Shown here: piece by piece, positions 11,164 through 19,732 of the stretch
Position numbering within the stretch: the stretch's first letter is position 1
Layout: every line of letters begins with the position of its first letter
Origin: Leishmania donovani
Lineage: Eukaryota; Euglenozoa; Kinetoplastea; Trypanosomatida; Trypanosomatidae
Direction: 5' to 3'
NCBI RefSeq assembly: GCF_000227135.1
Contig: NC_018262.1
Span: 1,949,502-2,013,501, forward strand
DNA: 64,000 nt
Notes under the pieces: generated by a model
Told to the model about the DNA's origin: nothing
Database searches by the model: none
What the model saw: the letters and a program-made list of their open reading frames with translations, nothing else
Made by a program: the position numbers and the translations under genes

Positions 11164-11943
11164 TTAGAGCGCAGACTCTGACGAAACGGAGACTTCACCG
11201 CCGACAGCAATATCTGTGATGGCAGTGAGCACCCAGTAGACGGACGCATCGTTTTTAGCCAACAGAGCTTGCCGTGCGCCGGTGATGTCGCCGCGCAGGT
11301 AAGTCTCTTTGAGAGCCTTGGCGGTGGTAGCCGTGAGCGCCGAGTTCGCGGCATTGCGGCTTTGCACAGCAACGTCGACTACTGGCGCAACTGCAAGCGC
11401 TGCCGTTAGCGGAGCCGACGACGAGTCTGCCTCCGTTGCAGGTTTGCAAAAGCAGCTCTCCCAGACGTACTGCAAGGCGGCCAGGAAGACTGGAGCAGGG
11501 GCGGTTACGTATTTCTGCGCAAACCGTTCCCAGATGCGTGAACTAGCCGCATCTTCCTGAGAAGTGGAGCCGCCATCCTTGAAGCGATGAATCTGACCGG
11601 AGAACCAGTCCTCCGTCTTTGTGAAGCACCGCAGCGATAGATAGTACGCTAGGTAAACGTGGTCGAGCTGCGCCGTATCACGTTTTAACAGCTCTAGCAT
11701 TTCCGCTGGTGGCGGCACGAGACCGTCCACGTCTGCGTCGAGAGCACCCTGGCACGTGAGCAGCGCAGCATCCGGCGCGAGGAGCAACGGCGTGCCTGCC
11801 GGTACGTTCTCCTTCACTAGCAGCGCTGTGATCGAGTTGCCGCTGCCGACAAGCGCGATCCTCTTCGACACCCCGATCCCAAACGGTGACAGGAGCGAGC
11901 GAGCTGCAACAGCAGGCGGTAGACGACACCGCCCGCTTCGCAT
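11164..11943 (-). CDS. Hypothetical protein resembling a divergent SET (Rubisco-LSMT-like) domain
   Basis: A 259-aa protein starting at the ATG read from 11943. The first 25 residues are basic and Ala/Leu-rich and could be an organelle-targeting sequence. Residues 26-60 resemble the start of LSMT-type SET domains: a Ser-Ile-Thr-Ala segment, a V-P-A-G-T-P turn and a run of small hydrophobics where the family has its rdI..Ge..l.vP pattern. The C-terminus AITDIAVGGEVSVS resembles the closing D-I-x-x-G-E-E-hydrophobic-x-hydrophobic stretch. The Asn-His-Ser motif and the final Tyr that an active methyltransferase needs are not seen, so it is probably inactive or has another function. The SET assignment is inference from pattern only. 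It is the last of three minus-strand genes and codon use looks normal. Confidence 0.5.
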   Translation of the reverse strand: MRSGRCRLPPAVAARSLLSPFGIGVSKRIALVGSGNSITALLVKENVPAGTPLLLAPDAALLTCQGALDADVDGLVPPPAEMLELLKRDTAQLDHVYLAYYLSLRCFTKTEDWFSGQIHRFKDGGSTSQEDAASSRIWERFAQKYVTAPAPVFLAALQYVWESCFCKPATEADSSSAPLTAALAVAPVVDVAVQSRNAANSALTATTAKALKETYLRGDITGARQALLAKNDASVYWVLTAITDIAVGGEVSVSSESAL

Positions 11944-13084
11944 CGCTCGCGAAAAGCCACCCCTCTGCCGCTTGTGTGTGTTCTGCTACGTTGAAGCAAG
12001 AGATGCGTCGAGGTTGTCGGAGAGGAGGAAGGAAAAATGAGGATGGTGGAGTAGAGGTGGCCGCATGGGCTTCAAGACGCGGTGTGCCAGCAATCCATGA
12101 ACGGGGCGCTGCGTGATCAGCTGGGTGTGACCGACGTGGAGGAGAAAACGATGGAGGAGGGACACGTCCTGTGTAACCGGTATCGGTTTTAATCCTATTC
12201 TTCTCTCTTCAAGCGCATGCGGAGCAGCCGCTGCGCCGGCGATAACGAGGGAGGGGGTTCCCCTCCACGCTCGGAACACCGTTGTTGGAAAAGAGAAGGA
12301 TGGGCTAGTTGGCAGAACTGTACTTGGAGGCAGTAAACATAGGCAGGCATCGGCACAGTCTGCGCACGTTCATTGGCTCCAGTACTCAGCGTCCTGCGGA
12401 AAATGAAGAGGATCGCACACAAAACAACATGGGGAGAGACAGCTGTCCTGCGAAACAGATTGCTTTTGTTTAAAGTACCCGTATACCACCAAGTGTACGT
12501 CTATACGCATAAAACCACAGTTCATCAACCGCTGTAGCACTGCAGCTACATCCTGGTCGTCTAGGACGAACCCTCGTGCTGTGGAACTGCGCCAGTGCGC
12601 CTAACGGTTTCTCTCTCGCGCCCTCTTCGGATGTGCGCTGTGCTGTCGGCCCCAGACGGGGGTTGGTGGACTGTCTTCCTTGATTCAACGCCGGCCGCGT
12701 CCAGGGTCGAGCCCGAGAGCGAACGGGGTGCCGTCCGTCATGCGGGTAACAGGGAGTGGTCCAGGTGCGTCCCGGATGAGGTCAACGAGAAAGTTGTTCC
12801 AGCCTCAGGTCAGGGCCCTCGCTGAGACTCTCGGCACACCCCGCCTGTGTGCCGTGCTTCGCCCTCTGAGCAGCTTCAAGCCGTTATATTCCACAAAGTG
12901 GAGTGGAGACGATCCGCATGGGAGCCCGAAGGACTCGATAGTGCCATTCGGGGTGCTCTCGTCACGCATTCGCCACCTGCGCTTCATTAGCTCACCCCGG
13001 CCGGATGCAGAAGATGCCGCACATTTCCTACCACATGCACTTCGGGGCTGATTTGCATGGATCTCTTTGCGCCTTTCCCGCCCA
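11944..13084. other. Intergenic stretch upstream of the SET-like gene
   Basis: No frame I can support as a gene. The GC-rich part from about 12540 is not low in complexity and may be old retroposon sequence continuous with the zinc-finger remnant to its right. Confidence 0.4.
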
Positions 13085-13640
13085 TCACTCTCGCTGTGCT
13101 AACCTCTCTCGACGCTTTGCGTGGATGTGGCGCACCGTGCCAGCTATGCTGGACAGCGCCCGCGTACATGATGCACATGCCCCGTGCCATGGGGCCTTTC
13201 TCAGGGCAACGTTGGTGTCTGGGAGCCCCGCTGTCTGCGTCTTCCCTTTCCGTCCATGCCACGGGGTGCGTGGCACGTTTGCAATGCTTTGCGCGCACGC
13301 ACTGCGACAGTTCAGAGGCTGCCATGGGCCCCAGCCGCAGCAGGGGCATTCCGTCCTCTCCTGAACCCGCACCCCTTTGAAAGGCGTGCGGGTTTCAAGC
13401 GGAAGGGGCCCGCGGAGAGACGTGCCTGCGCACAAAGAGTTCATAGCTTGCCGTCCTGTTGGGGAGCAGGGGGCAGTCGTGGACATGCGAAGAGGGAAGC
13501 CCGTGCCGCACGCGTGCTGTGTGGGTAATCAGGTCACTGCGTGCAGGACCATGGCGTGAAATGCGGTGTGCTGTGAGCTCCGAGTGGTCAGCGAATCTCG
13601 AGTAGCACACTGGGCTCAATACCGGGTCGGACGTTCCCAT
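13085..13640 (-). pseudogene. Degenerate C2H2 zinc-finger array, probable retroposon C-terminus
   Basis: Read on the minus strand, three finger-like units can be picked out across two frames: VCYSRF...SELTAH...H near 13610-13560, DCPLLPN...YELFVRRH near 13480-13430, and ECPLLRLG...SELSQCVRAKH near 13345-13280. They are about 40 residues apart. Each keeps the F/S-x-L-x-x-H spacing, but cysteines are lost and the frame shifts between the units. C-terminal C2H2 fingers are a hallmark of ingi/L1Tc-clade proteins, and a dead reverse transcriptase of that clade lies 4 kb away. No intact frame remains. Identification is moderate. Confidence 0.45.
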
Positions 13641-13658
13641 CGCACAAACAGACCGTGA

Positions 13659-13678
13659 GGGGTGGGGGGGGGTGGGGG
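13659..13678. repeat. G-rich tract
   Basis: Eighteen G and two T, including nine G in a row, between the zinc-finger remnant and the 3' end of the kinase gene. It could form a G-quadruplex on the + strand. Confidence 0.7.
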
Positions 13679-13771
13679 CACCACAATGCTAGCGGAGCAA
13701 TAGCCAGCATGCAATCTGCACTCTATGCTGCCACTGCCAGTCACCCGCCCGCTTACAGGAATCTACAGGTA

Positions 13772-14935
13772 CTACGAAACGGGGGAGCGGTACAAAATGC
13801 CGACGATGGCTAGTACCGCCGCGGCAAGCGCGAGCAGGAGGACAAAGACATTCGTCTCCTGCCGTGGCGGCACGGTTAGGCACTCTGAAGTGGAGAAGTG
13901 GAGAATGCGGAACGTCGATTTGCCCTTGCTGTCCGCCACGTTCAGCACCTCCTCGCCATCAAACTGGCAGGAGTGACAATCGGTTTCGATACAGGCAGTG
14001 GTGCCCTGTCCGAGCTTCTTCCCATAGCACCAGCCGAGGCGCACAAGCGCCAGATGCCATATGCCATAGAAGCAGACAATCTCCACGCGGCCATCCCACA
14101 CAGACGGCTTTGCGTAGTGGTCAACGGCATCGCCGTTCCAGGCGACAGCACCGCCGGCGTACGTCAGCATGTTACACACCGCGACAGATTTGGCACTCGC
14201 CGGCACCGGCACTCGGCGCCCGTCAACTTCAAGCAGAATGGAGGAGCCGATCTTCTTTTCGGTAAAGAGAGCCATGACGGCAAAGGCAGCGTACCACAGC
14301 TTGACCACTGGCCTAGTTGTGAAGAGATTGGGGTGACGACCGCGAAAGCGGTTGAGTCGGTTTGCCACCGCTGCATCAAAACCGATGGAGAAGTAATTGT
14401 TGAATACGTGGGTGTGCACCAAACCACTGGGGTGCCGTGCCGTCGTGGTAGTCACTTGAAGAGACCATCTATCAACGTTGGTGACGGTGGCCGTCTCGTA
14501 GTCGCGCATCAGGCGCTGGAAGCGTTTCTCGCCCAGCACGATCCAGCGTGCAAAACCACTGCCGAAGCCGAGCGTAAAGCTGAAATCGTTGCCGGTGCCG
14601 AGCGGGAAAGGCGCAATCACGCCACGGTTGGGTGAGAGCAAGTTTTGATCGTGCAGTCGCTTGATTACATCCATCGCGAAGGAGATGGTACCGTCACCGC
14701 CGGCAACAATGACGTACTTGGGCGCCTGCTTGCGTAGGAAGAGCTCGAGCTGAGAGCGGTGACGCTCCGCAGTTCCGCCTTCGAAGAGGACCCACACCCG
14801 ATCGGCGCCAAGTGTATCGCTCAGCTTGTGGAGCACGTACTCTGAGGAGCGGCGTCCCCCGCTGCGCAGATTCACGAGTGCAAAAAACGTCCGCGCGCCG
14901 CCTCTTGTGCGGGGGCTGTGCGACAAAGAGGTCAT
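13772..14935 (-). CDS. Diacylglycerol kinase-like lipid kinase, tail-anchored
   Basis: A 387-aa protein from the first in-frame ATG (14935). The frame extends further upstream only with non-ATG codons. GGDGT at residues 79-83 and PLGTGND at 111-117 are the nucleotide-binding signatures of the DAG-kinase catalytic fold, and NLRSGGR at 22-28 occupies the place of the family's N-P-x-S-G strand. A diacylglycerol-kinase accessory-type region follows, with NNYFSIGFDA near residue 195. There is no C1 domain or EF-hand, so regulation must differ from that of animal DGKs. The last 25 residues include a hydrophobic stretch and a short basic tail, predicting a C-terminal membrane anchor with the kinase in the cytosol. 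It would phosphorylate diacylglycerol or a related lipid such as ceramide or sphingosine; motifs alone do not decide the substrate. A pyrimidine tract and AG lie just upstream of the ATG on the minus strand. Confidence 0.85.
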   Translation of the reverse strand: MTSLSHSPRTRGGARTFFALVNLRSGGRRSSEYVLHKLSDTLGADRVWVLFEGGTAERHRSQLELFLRKQAPKYVIVAGGDGTISFAMDVIKRLHDQNLLSPNRGVIAPFPLGTGNDFSFTLGFGSGFARWIVLGEKRFQRLMRDYETATVTNVDRWSLQVTTTTARHPSGLVHTHVFNNYFSIGFDAAVANRLNRFRGRHPNLFTTRPVVKLWYAAFAVMALFTEKKIGSSILLEVDGRRVPVPASAKSVAVCNMLTYAGGAVAWNGDAVDHYAKPSVWDGRVEIVCFYGIWHLALVRLGWCYGKKLGQGTTACIETDCHSCQFDGEEVLNVADSKGKSTFRILHFSTSECLTVPPRQETNVFVLLLALAAAVLAIVGILYRSPVS

Positions 14936-15674
14936 GACCTGCGAGAGGGGTGCACTGGGGACAAGTAGCGGGTAGGCAGAAGAGGTGACAAGTGGCACTT
15001 GCACGTTGTTGCCAAATACGGGAGCGGACGGCGCGCCGCTGGCGCTCTCCGTTGTTCCCGAAGTGGTCAGCGAATGTTTGGGGGAACGAAGGGAGAGTGC
15101 TTACCCTGTGCAATCATTAATGGCGGCAATGGGCTCGCCGCATTCGGACATTTCTGTGCCCTTGCGCTGTCTGCATTGGCCTCCAAAGCAGCCTGGGCGT
15201 GGAGCGCGATGAAAGAGGAGGAATCGAGGACATCGTCGTTCCTTCTCGGCTCATCGTTGCCGATGTGCGGCAAAACGGCTTCCGTGATGGACAGTGTTTT
15301 TTTTTTTCGTTAGACGTTAGTGAGGAATGAGCACAGTGGTGGTATTACCGTGGAGTGATGAGGATATGCAGAAAGAGGGGAAGGACGTTGCGGTGCACAA
15401 ACGGGGGTAAGAAACAACAACAGAAAGAAAGGATAAGGGTGCCACAACAACACACGAATACCCACACATGATTGTCAGTTGGCTGGGGGAACAACTCAAA
15501 AAAAAAAAATAAAAATGCCGCACACAGCCCGCGATTCGTGTGGCGACAAAACAAAGAAAAGGGAGAATACGACGCATGGACGCTTCGCGACTCATGAACA
15601 CCCCTCCTCCCTCGACGCACACACACACACACACACGGAAAGAAAAACAACAGTGGAGGAGAAGCTGCGACCTG
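14936..15674. other. Intergenic region between kinase and transporter genes
   Basis: Purine-rich on + and thus pyrimidine-rich on the minus strand, as expected for a minus-strand intergenic region. It includes a poly-A run near 15498-15507 and a CA run near 15617-15636. No gene seen. Confidence 0.5.
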
Positions 15675-16892
15675 TTACATCCCAACAAGGACGAAGAAGC
15701 CCATCATGGCACCGGAAAACCCAAAGAAGTACATGGCCCACACGGCGAGGCGCTCGTACCCGGCGTACGGTGCCAGCCCGAGAATGTGAAGGCGCTGCCG
15801 GAAGAGGGCCGGATAGGTGAAACACAGCGTGCTGCTACAGAAAGCGCCCATGAGTGCTACAATGTACAGAAATCCCGGCACCAGCAGTGCGAGACACAAG
15901 CAAAAAAACGATAGTAAAACACTCACAAGGAGGTTGCTGTGATGGGGGATCTCTAGAGACTCGTGGGTGTGGCTGAAGCCGTACCACATTTGGAAGATGG
16001 CATCGCGGCACGGAATGAGAATCAAGACGTAGGCGACATTGACGGTGATGGAGTAGAAGGTTTCACCGATGGCAAAGAGGCGATCACGCATTGGGTCATA
16101 GTTGGTCAAGATGTTGCCGTGCACGTGCGGGGTGTTGGCCATGTACCCGAAAAATCCGACTACGCCGTAGACCAGACTTGTGACAAGCACGCTAACAGTA
16201 GCCACTTTTGCCATGCTGCCCCGCGAAGGGTAGGCTAGCTCCGTCCATACTTGGAATACGAGAGATTGACAGTCGAAGGCGAACATCACTACGGGAAGCG
16301 CCAGGAGTGACCGGCGAGAGACGCAGAAATACTTGATGTCCTCCTCGGAATTCCTCGCAGCCGGGGCCGAGCTCAGCGGTACAAAGTAGCGGTAGACGAT
16401 GATGCCGGAGATGAAGAAGGTCGCGGCGATGGCTAGGAATGAGGTCACGTACAGGTGCGACACTTTCGGCAAGCACGATAAAGGCAGCATCACCAACGAC
16501 CATGATGCAATCATTATGTGCGACGACGACGAGAGCCACGGCACGTACAAGCGGATCACCGGCAGCATCGGGGTGAATATCTCGCCAATGACGACAATGT
16601 ACCCAACAGCGGTGCCGATGTTGTACACAATCAGCATCCAGCGAATAATTTCTTTGAAGGCTCGCCCCAGCAGCTTGTCAGAGATCTCCTCGTAGCTATT
16701 CGCGCCCAGTTTGTTAATGCACAGGATTAGAAAGTCGATGGAGACGACAGTGAAGACGCCGACGACGAGCAGGGCGAGTGCCACCAGCGCGACCCCATCC
16801 GACTCGAATGTGGCTGGTATTGCCAGCACACCGGCGCCAATAGTGGTGACCGATATGCTGAGCGCCGCTGCTAGAAGTGAAGCGTGAGACAT
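15675..16892 (-). CDS. Amino-acid transporter, AAAP/SLC38 type
   Basis: A 405-aa integral membrane protein from the first in-frame ATG at 16892. The opening TTIGAGVLAIP stretch is the conserved first transmembrane helix of amino acid/auxin permeases. About ten to eleven hydrophobic segments follow, with a hydrophilic loop near residue 185 and a conserved central segment MFAFDCQSLVFQVWTELAYP. This family is expanded in trypanosomatids and imports arginine, lysine, proline, alanine and others; the substrate cannot be read from sequence. The N-terminal cytosolic tail is almost absent (helix 1 starts at about residue 8), whereas family members usually have tens of residues there, so the 5' end may be truncated or the real start may be non-canonical. 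It is the first gene of the minus-strand group and faces the strand-switch region. Confidence 0.88.
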   Translation of the reverse strand: MSHASLLAAALSISVTTIGAGVLAIPATFESDGVALVALALLVVGVFTVVSIDFLILCINKLGANSYEEISDKLLGRAFKEIIRWMLIVYNIGTAVGYIVVIGEIFTPMLPVIRLYVPWLSSSSHIMIASWSLVMLPLSCLPKVSHLYVTSFLAIAATFFISGIIVYRYFVPLSSAPAARNSEEDIKYFCVSRRSLLALPVVMFAFDCQSLVFQVWTELAYPSRGSMAKVATVSVLVTSLVYGVVGFFGYMANTPHVHGNILTNYDPMRDRLFAIGETFYSITVNVAYVLILIPCRDAIFQMWYGFSHTHESLEIPHHSNLLVSVLLSFFCLCLALLVPGFLYIVALMGAFCSSTLCFTYPALFRQRLHILGLAPYAGYERLAVWAMYFFGFSGAMMGFFVLVGM

Positions 16893-17613
16893 GACGCGTG
16901 TATGTTTCGCTTCGAAGACTATATCAGCGCGTGTTGACACGATAGCGTGAGCGGCGTCCTTGCGCGAGATATCGAAGCACAGTTTACTTTTCGCCTTTCC
17001 TTCAGCACCAGGAAGCTTCCTTGGTGTTGTTTGAGGTGGAGATGGAGGGCGGCAGTTGAAATGCCGGAACGCCAGCGGTCATGGCCAATGGAGATGAAAA
17101 CGCGTTGCAACAGATGTGCTCGTGGTAGAAAAAGAATGAGGAGATGGTGAGGCACAACACCGAAAACGAGCTACTGGAGTGAGAGCTCGGCCAGCACACG
17201 GGCAAGGCAGCCACAGCAAGGACTCAGCGAGCATACCCTCGCGTGCGGAGTTGTCGCCTTTGTAATATTGTGAGTACCCATAGCAAGTCCAAGCAGCGAA
17301 GGCCCACTCAACACCAACAACAAAACCAACAATTTCTTTAGATGACACGAACATTAGCTGCCGGGGCCCTCTCGTCTCAACGGGACTTTTATCGCACTAC
17401 ATTCCCATCACGTGAGAGTTCACGACTACGATAACGGAGAACAGAACAAGAGGACGAAGGGAAAACGTAACCCCTCACCCAGCGACGTTTTCCGAGACGC
17501 CATTCCACCACCACCAAACACACGCGCCAGCCACCATGCACCGACCCCCGCGGCACCACCGCCAAACCCTGGCCGCCCAGGGTGAACCCCCCCCCCATCA
17601 CGGCGGCATGGGC
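16893..17613. other. Left part of divergent strand-switch region
   Basis: Gene-free DNA between the minus-strand transporter and the inverted repeat, with a 10-C run at 17587-17596. If the orientation is correct this is where transcription of both units would start. Kinetoplastid Pol II start regions have no TATA-like motif that could be recognised by eye. Confidence 0.4.
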
Positions 17614-17952
17614 GTGCGGCCAACGGGCCCTTCCTGTCCTACGCCGCCCCTACCTCGCATGTGCGCCGCGCAGCCGGCGCCGGGCTGAGACGGGTCTCGG
17701 CCGTCTGCGCGCCATGCGCCTACCCACGGTGGCCGCGGCCGCTTTGGGCACGAAGGTGGTGTCAACGGCCGTCCTGCCGTTGGCGCTGGCACCGTCCCGC
17801 CGCGCGGCGGCACCGCAAAGCAGCCGCGGTGCGAGCAGCGCCACGCCGAAAGGGCAGAGCAGACCCTCTGACGGACCCCGCTCGCGCGAGCACACCGCCC
17901 TACGCCTGGCAAGCCGAGCCCTGGCTACTTTGATGGCTCCTGCAACGTGCCG
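17614..17952 (-). repeat. 461-bp inverted repeat, copy 2, first part
   Basis: Exact reverse complement of 9829-10167. It ends at a gap; the rest of the copy is at 18052-18247. Confidence 0.85.
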
Positions 17953-18051
17953 NNNNNNNNNNNNNNNNNNNNNNNNNNNNNNNNNNNNNNNNNNNNNNNN
18001 NNNNNNNNNNNNNNNNNNNNNNNNNNNNNNNNNNNNNNNNNNNNNNNNNNN
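17953..18051. other. Assembly gap (99 N) with overlapping flanks
   Basis: The 74 bases before the gap (17879-17952) are identical to the 74 bases after it (18052-18125), so the contigs overlap and no sequence is missing. Confidence 0.95.
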
Positions 18052-18247
18052 CGCTCGCGCGAGCACACCGCCCTACGCCTGGCAAGCCGAGCCCTGGCTA
18101 CTTTGATGGCTCCTGCAACGTGCCGGCCAGTGTCGCGCATGGGTTGGAGGTCTACGCCGGGAAGGCGGAAGGGGCAGCGATCCTCCTCCGGGCACGCGCG
18201 TGCAACGAGCCGTGTCCCTCCCGGAAATGGACAGTGAGCTTGGCCGC
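18052..18247 (-). repeat. 461-bp inverted repeat, copy 2, remainder
   Basis: Exact reverse complement of 9707-9902. Its first 74 bases repeat 17879-17952. The match to copy 1 stops at 18247, where unique sequence begins. Confidence 0.85.
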
Positions 18248-19482
18248 GTCGTGAACAGTTCGCACTGTGGTGGCGGCGGCCCAGTCGTAGATGGACTCGT
18301 GGAGCACCAGCGCAACGCCCCCGACTATGCGTTTGTGGTGTGCTGCATCGAGGTGTCCGTATCGCTTGCGCAGATCAAGTATTTGTTGTCGCGCCCATCC
18401 AGCAGAGTAGCTCAAGTCTGGTTTAGTCGTTGTGTTTGTTACCGCACTGGGTTGTACGATTCGGGAGCCGTTCTAGGAGCGTGAGGACCGAATGCAACAT
18501 CGCTGGGTATCTGAACGAGAACTTCCCGTGTTACCAGGACGGTCGTAGGTACGTAGTCGGGCCTGAGGGGTGCATCCGTCGAGGAGGGTCATCTCAGCAA
18601 AGCCACACCGTCACTCCTGCAACCTCGTCCTGGCGAACAGAGGAGGGCCTATTGCCTATACGTGCATCCTCGTGCATGAGCAGGGAGAAGCCGCGGTCGT
18701 GCTTCTTTTCCCTCGCTACATGGGAATGCTGAAACGCCGAGAAATGGCGTGCCGCACAGGCCTGTTGGGGTGTGTCTGGAGTGCATCTCCAGCAGAATGC
18801 AGACTTGTATCGGGGGTGCACCAGGAAACAGGGCTAAGGACCCGCGCCAGCGTAGCCCAGCACAATCTACCTGCATTGCATAGAGGGCGCAGTAGGTTGG
18901 AAATCACGCTCGGCACCACTACAACGCACCAAAAGCTAACAAAGAGCAGGTGGATGCGCACGCTTGTTGGATTGCCGAGACGATCTGTGGTGAGCTGTGG
19001 CACACCTGTGATTATGGCTGCGTGCCTCTTTAGGCACAGCGCCAGCCCAAGCCTGTCTGCTGGCACAAAGAGTCCAGAACCGTACTCAACGGCAGCCTGC
19101 AGGCTCTTGGCTTCCCCAGAAAGAGAGGGCAGTAGACCCTGAAGTGCCACGGTGACGTGCCTACAATCATTGGAGGCTTCAGGTATTAGTAGTACCCGAT
19201 AGCAAAGGGACAAGCTGTTTCCATGCTGACTCGCTTCCGAACAGCGGGTGCAAGCCTTCGCATCGCCCTTGTAGGACTAGCAGTGCTGTGTTTTGCGTTT
19301 ATTCTAGCTTTCCTCTGTGCTCCATTTTATCTGCTTTACCGGTCTTTTTGCCTACTATTCATCTGCTTTTTATCTTGTATAGCAGCCCTGCACGCGTTGG
19401 CGCAGAACTTTGTCAGAGACTTCAACGCTAGGACAGCTTTTTCTGTCCCTACGCATACCTCTCAACGTACCACTATAAGCGA
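18248..19482. other. Right part of divergent strand-switch region
   Basis: No supportable gene. A minus-strand frame at 18716-19213 is open for 165 codons and not low in complexity, so this may be old retroposon sequence, but I could not match it to a domain. The last part becomes T-rich toward the HECT splice site. Confidence 0.35.
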
Positions 19483-19522
19483 CCCTCTCCCTCTTTATCT
19501 TTTCGTTTATCTTTCTGTGCAG
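19483..19522 (+). promoter_or_regulatory. Probable spliced-leader acceptor of the HECT gene
   Basis: A pyrimidine tract of about 38 bases ends in AG at 19521-19522, giving a 5' UTR of about 210 nt with short upstream ATGs. A second AG at 19726-19727 would leave a 5-nt leader. Confidence 0.5.
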
Positions 19523-19732
19523 TATCTGAAGCCAATCATTGGAATAGAAGTTGCGAACCCCAGCATCTCGCAGAGCTTGACGAGGAAACTGTGTGCTAGC
19601 GGCATTCCCTTATATATGTATGTACGCATACAGAACTATCCGCTTTGCTTTATGCCTAAGACTGCAAGATCTACCAAGGAAGATAGTTATCACGACTAGT
19701 CGGTGCACACCAAAGCGCTTTTTACAGCCGCC

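Noticed and set aside
15005..15313. Extension of the lipid-kinase frame upstream of 14935
   Set aside because: The extension uses only GTG-type codons as starts, which are not used in nuclear genes here. The first ATG is at 14935 with a pyrimidine tract and AG right before it.
19223..19699. A 158-codon ATG frame with hydrophobic stretches just before the HECT gene
   Set aside because: Third-position G/C is low, hydrophobicity comes from T-rich sequence, and the best splice acceptor of the HECT gene (19521-19522) lies inside it.
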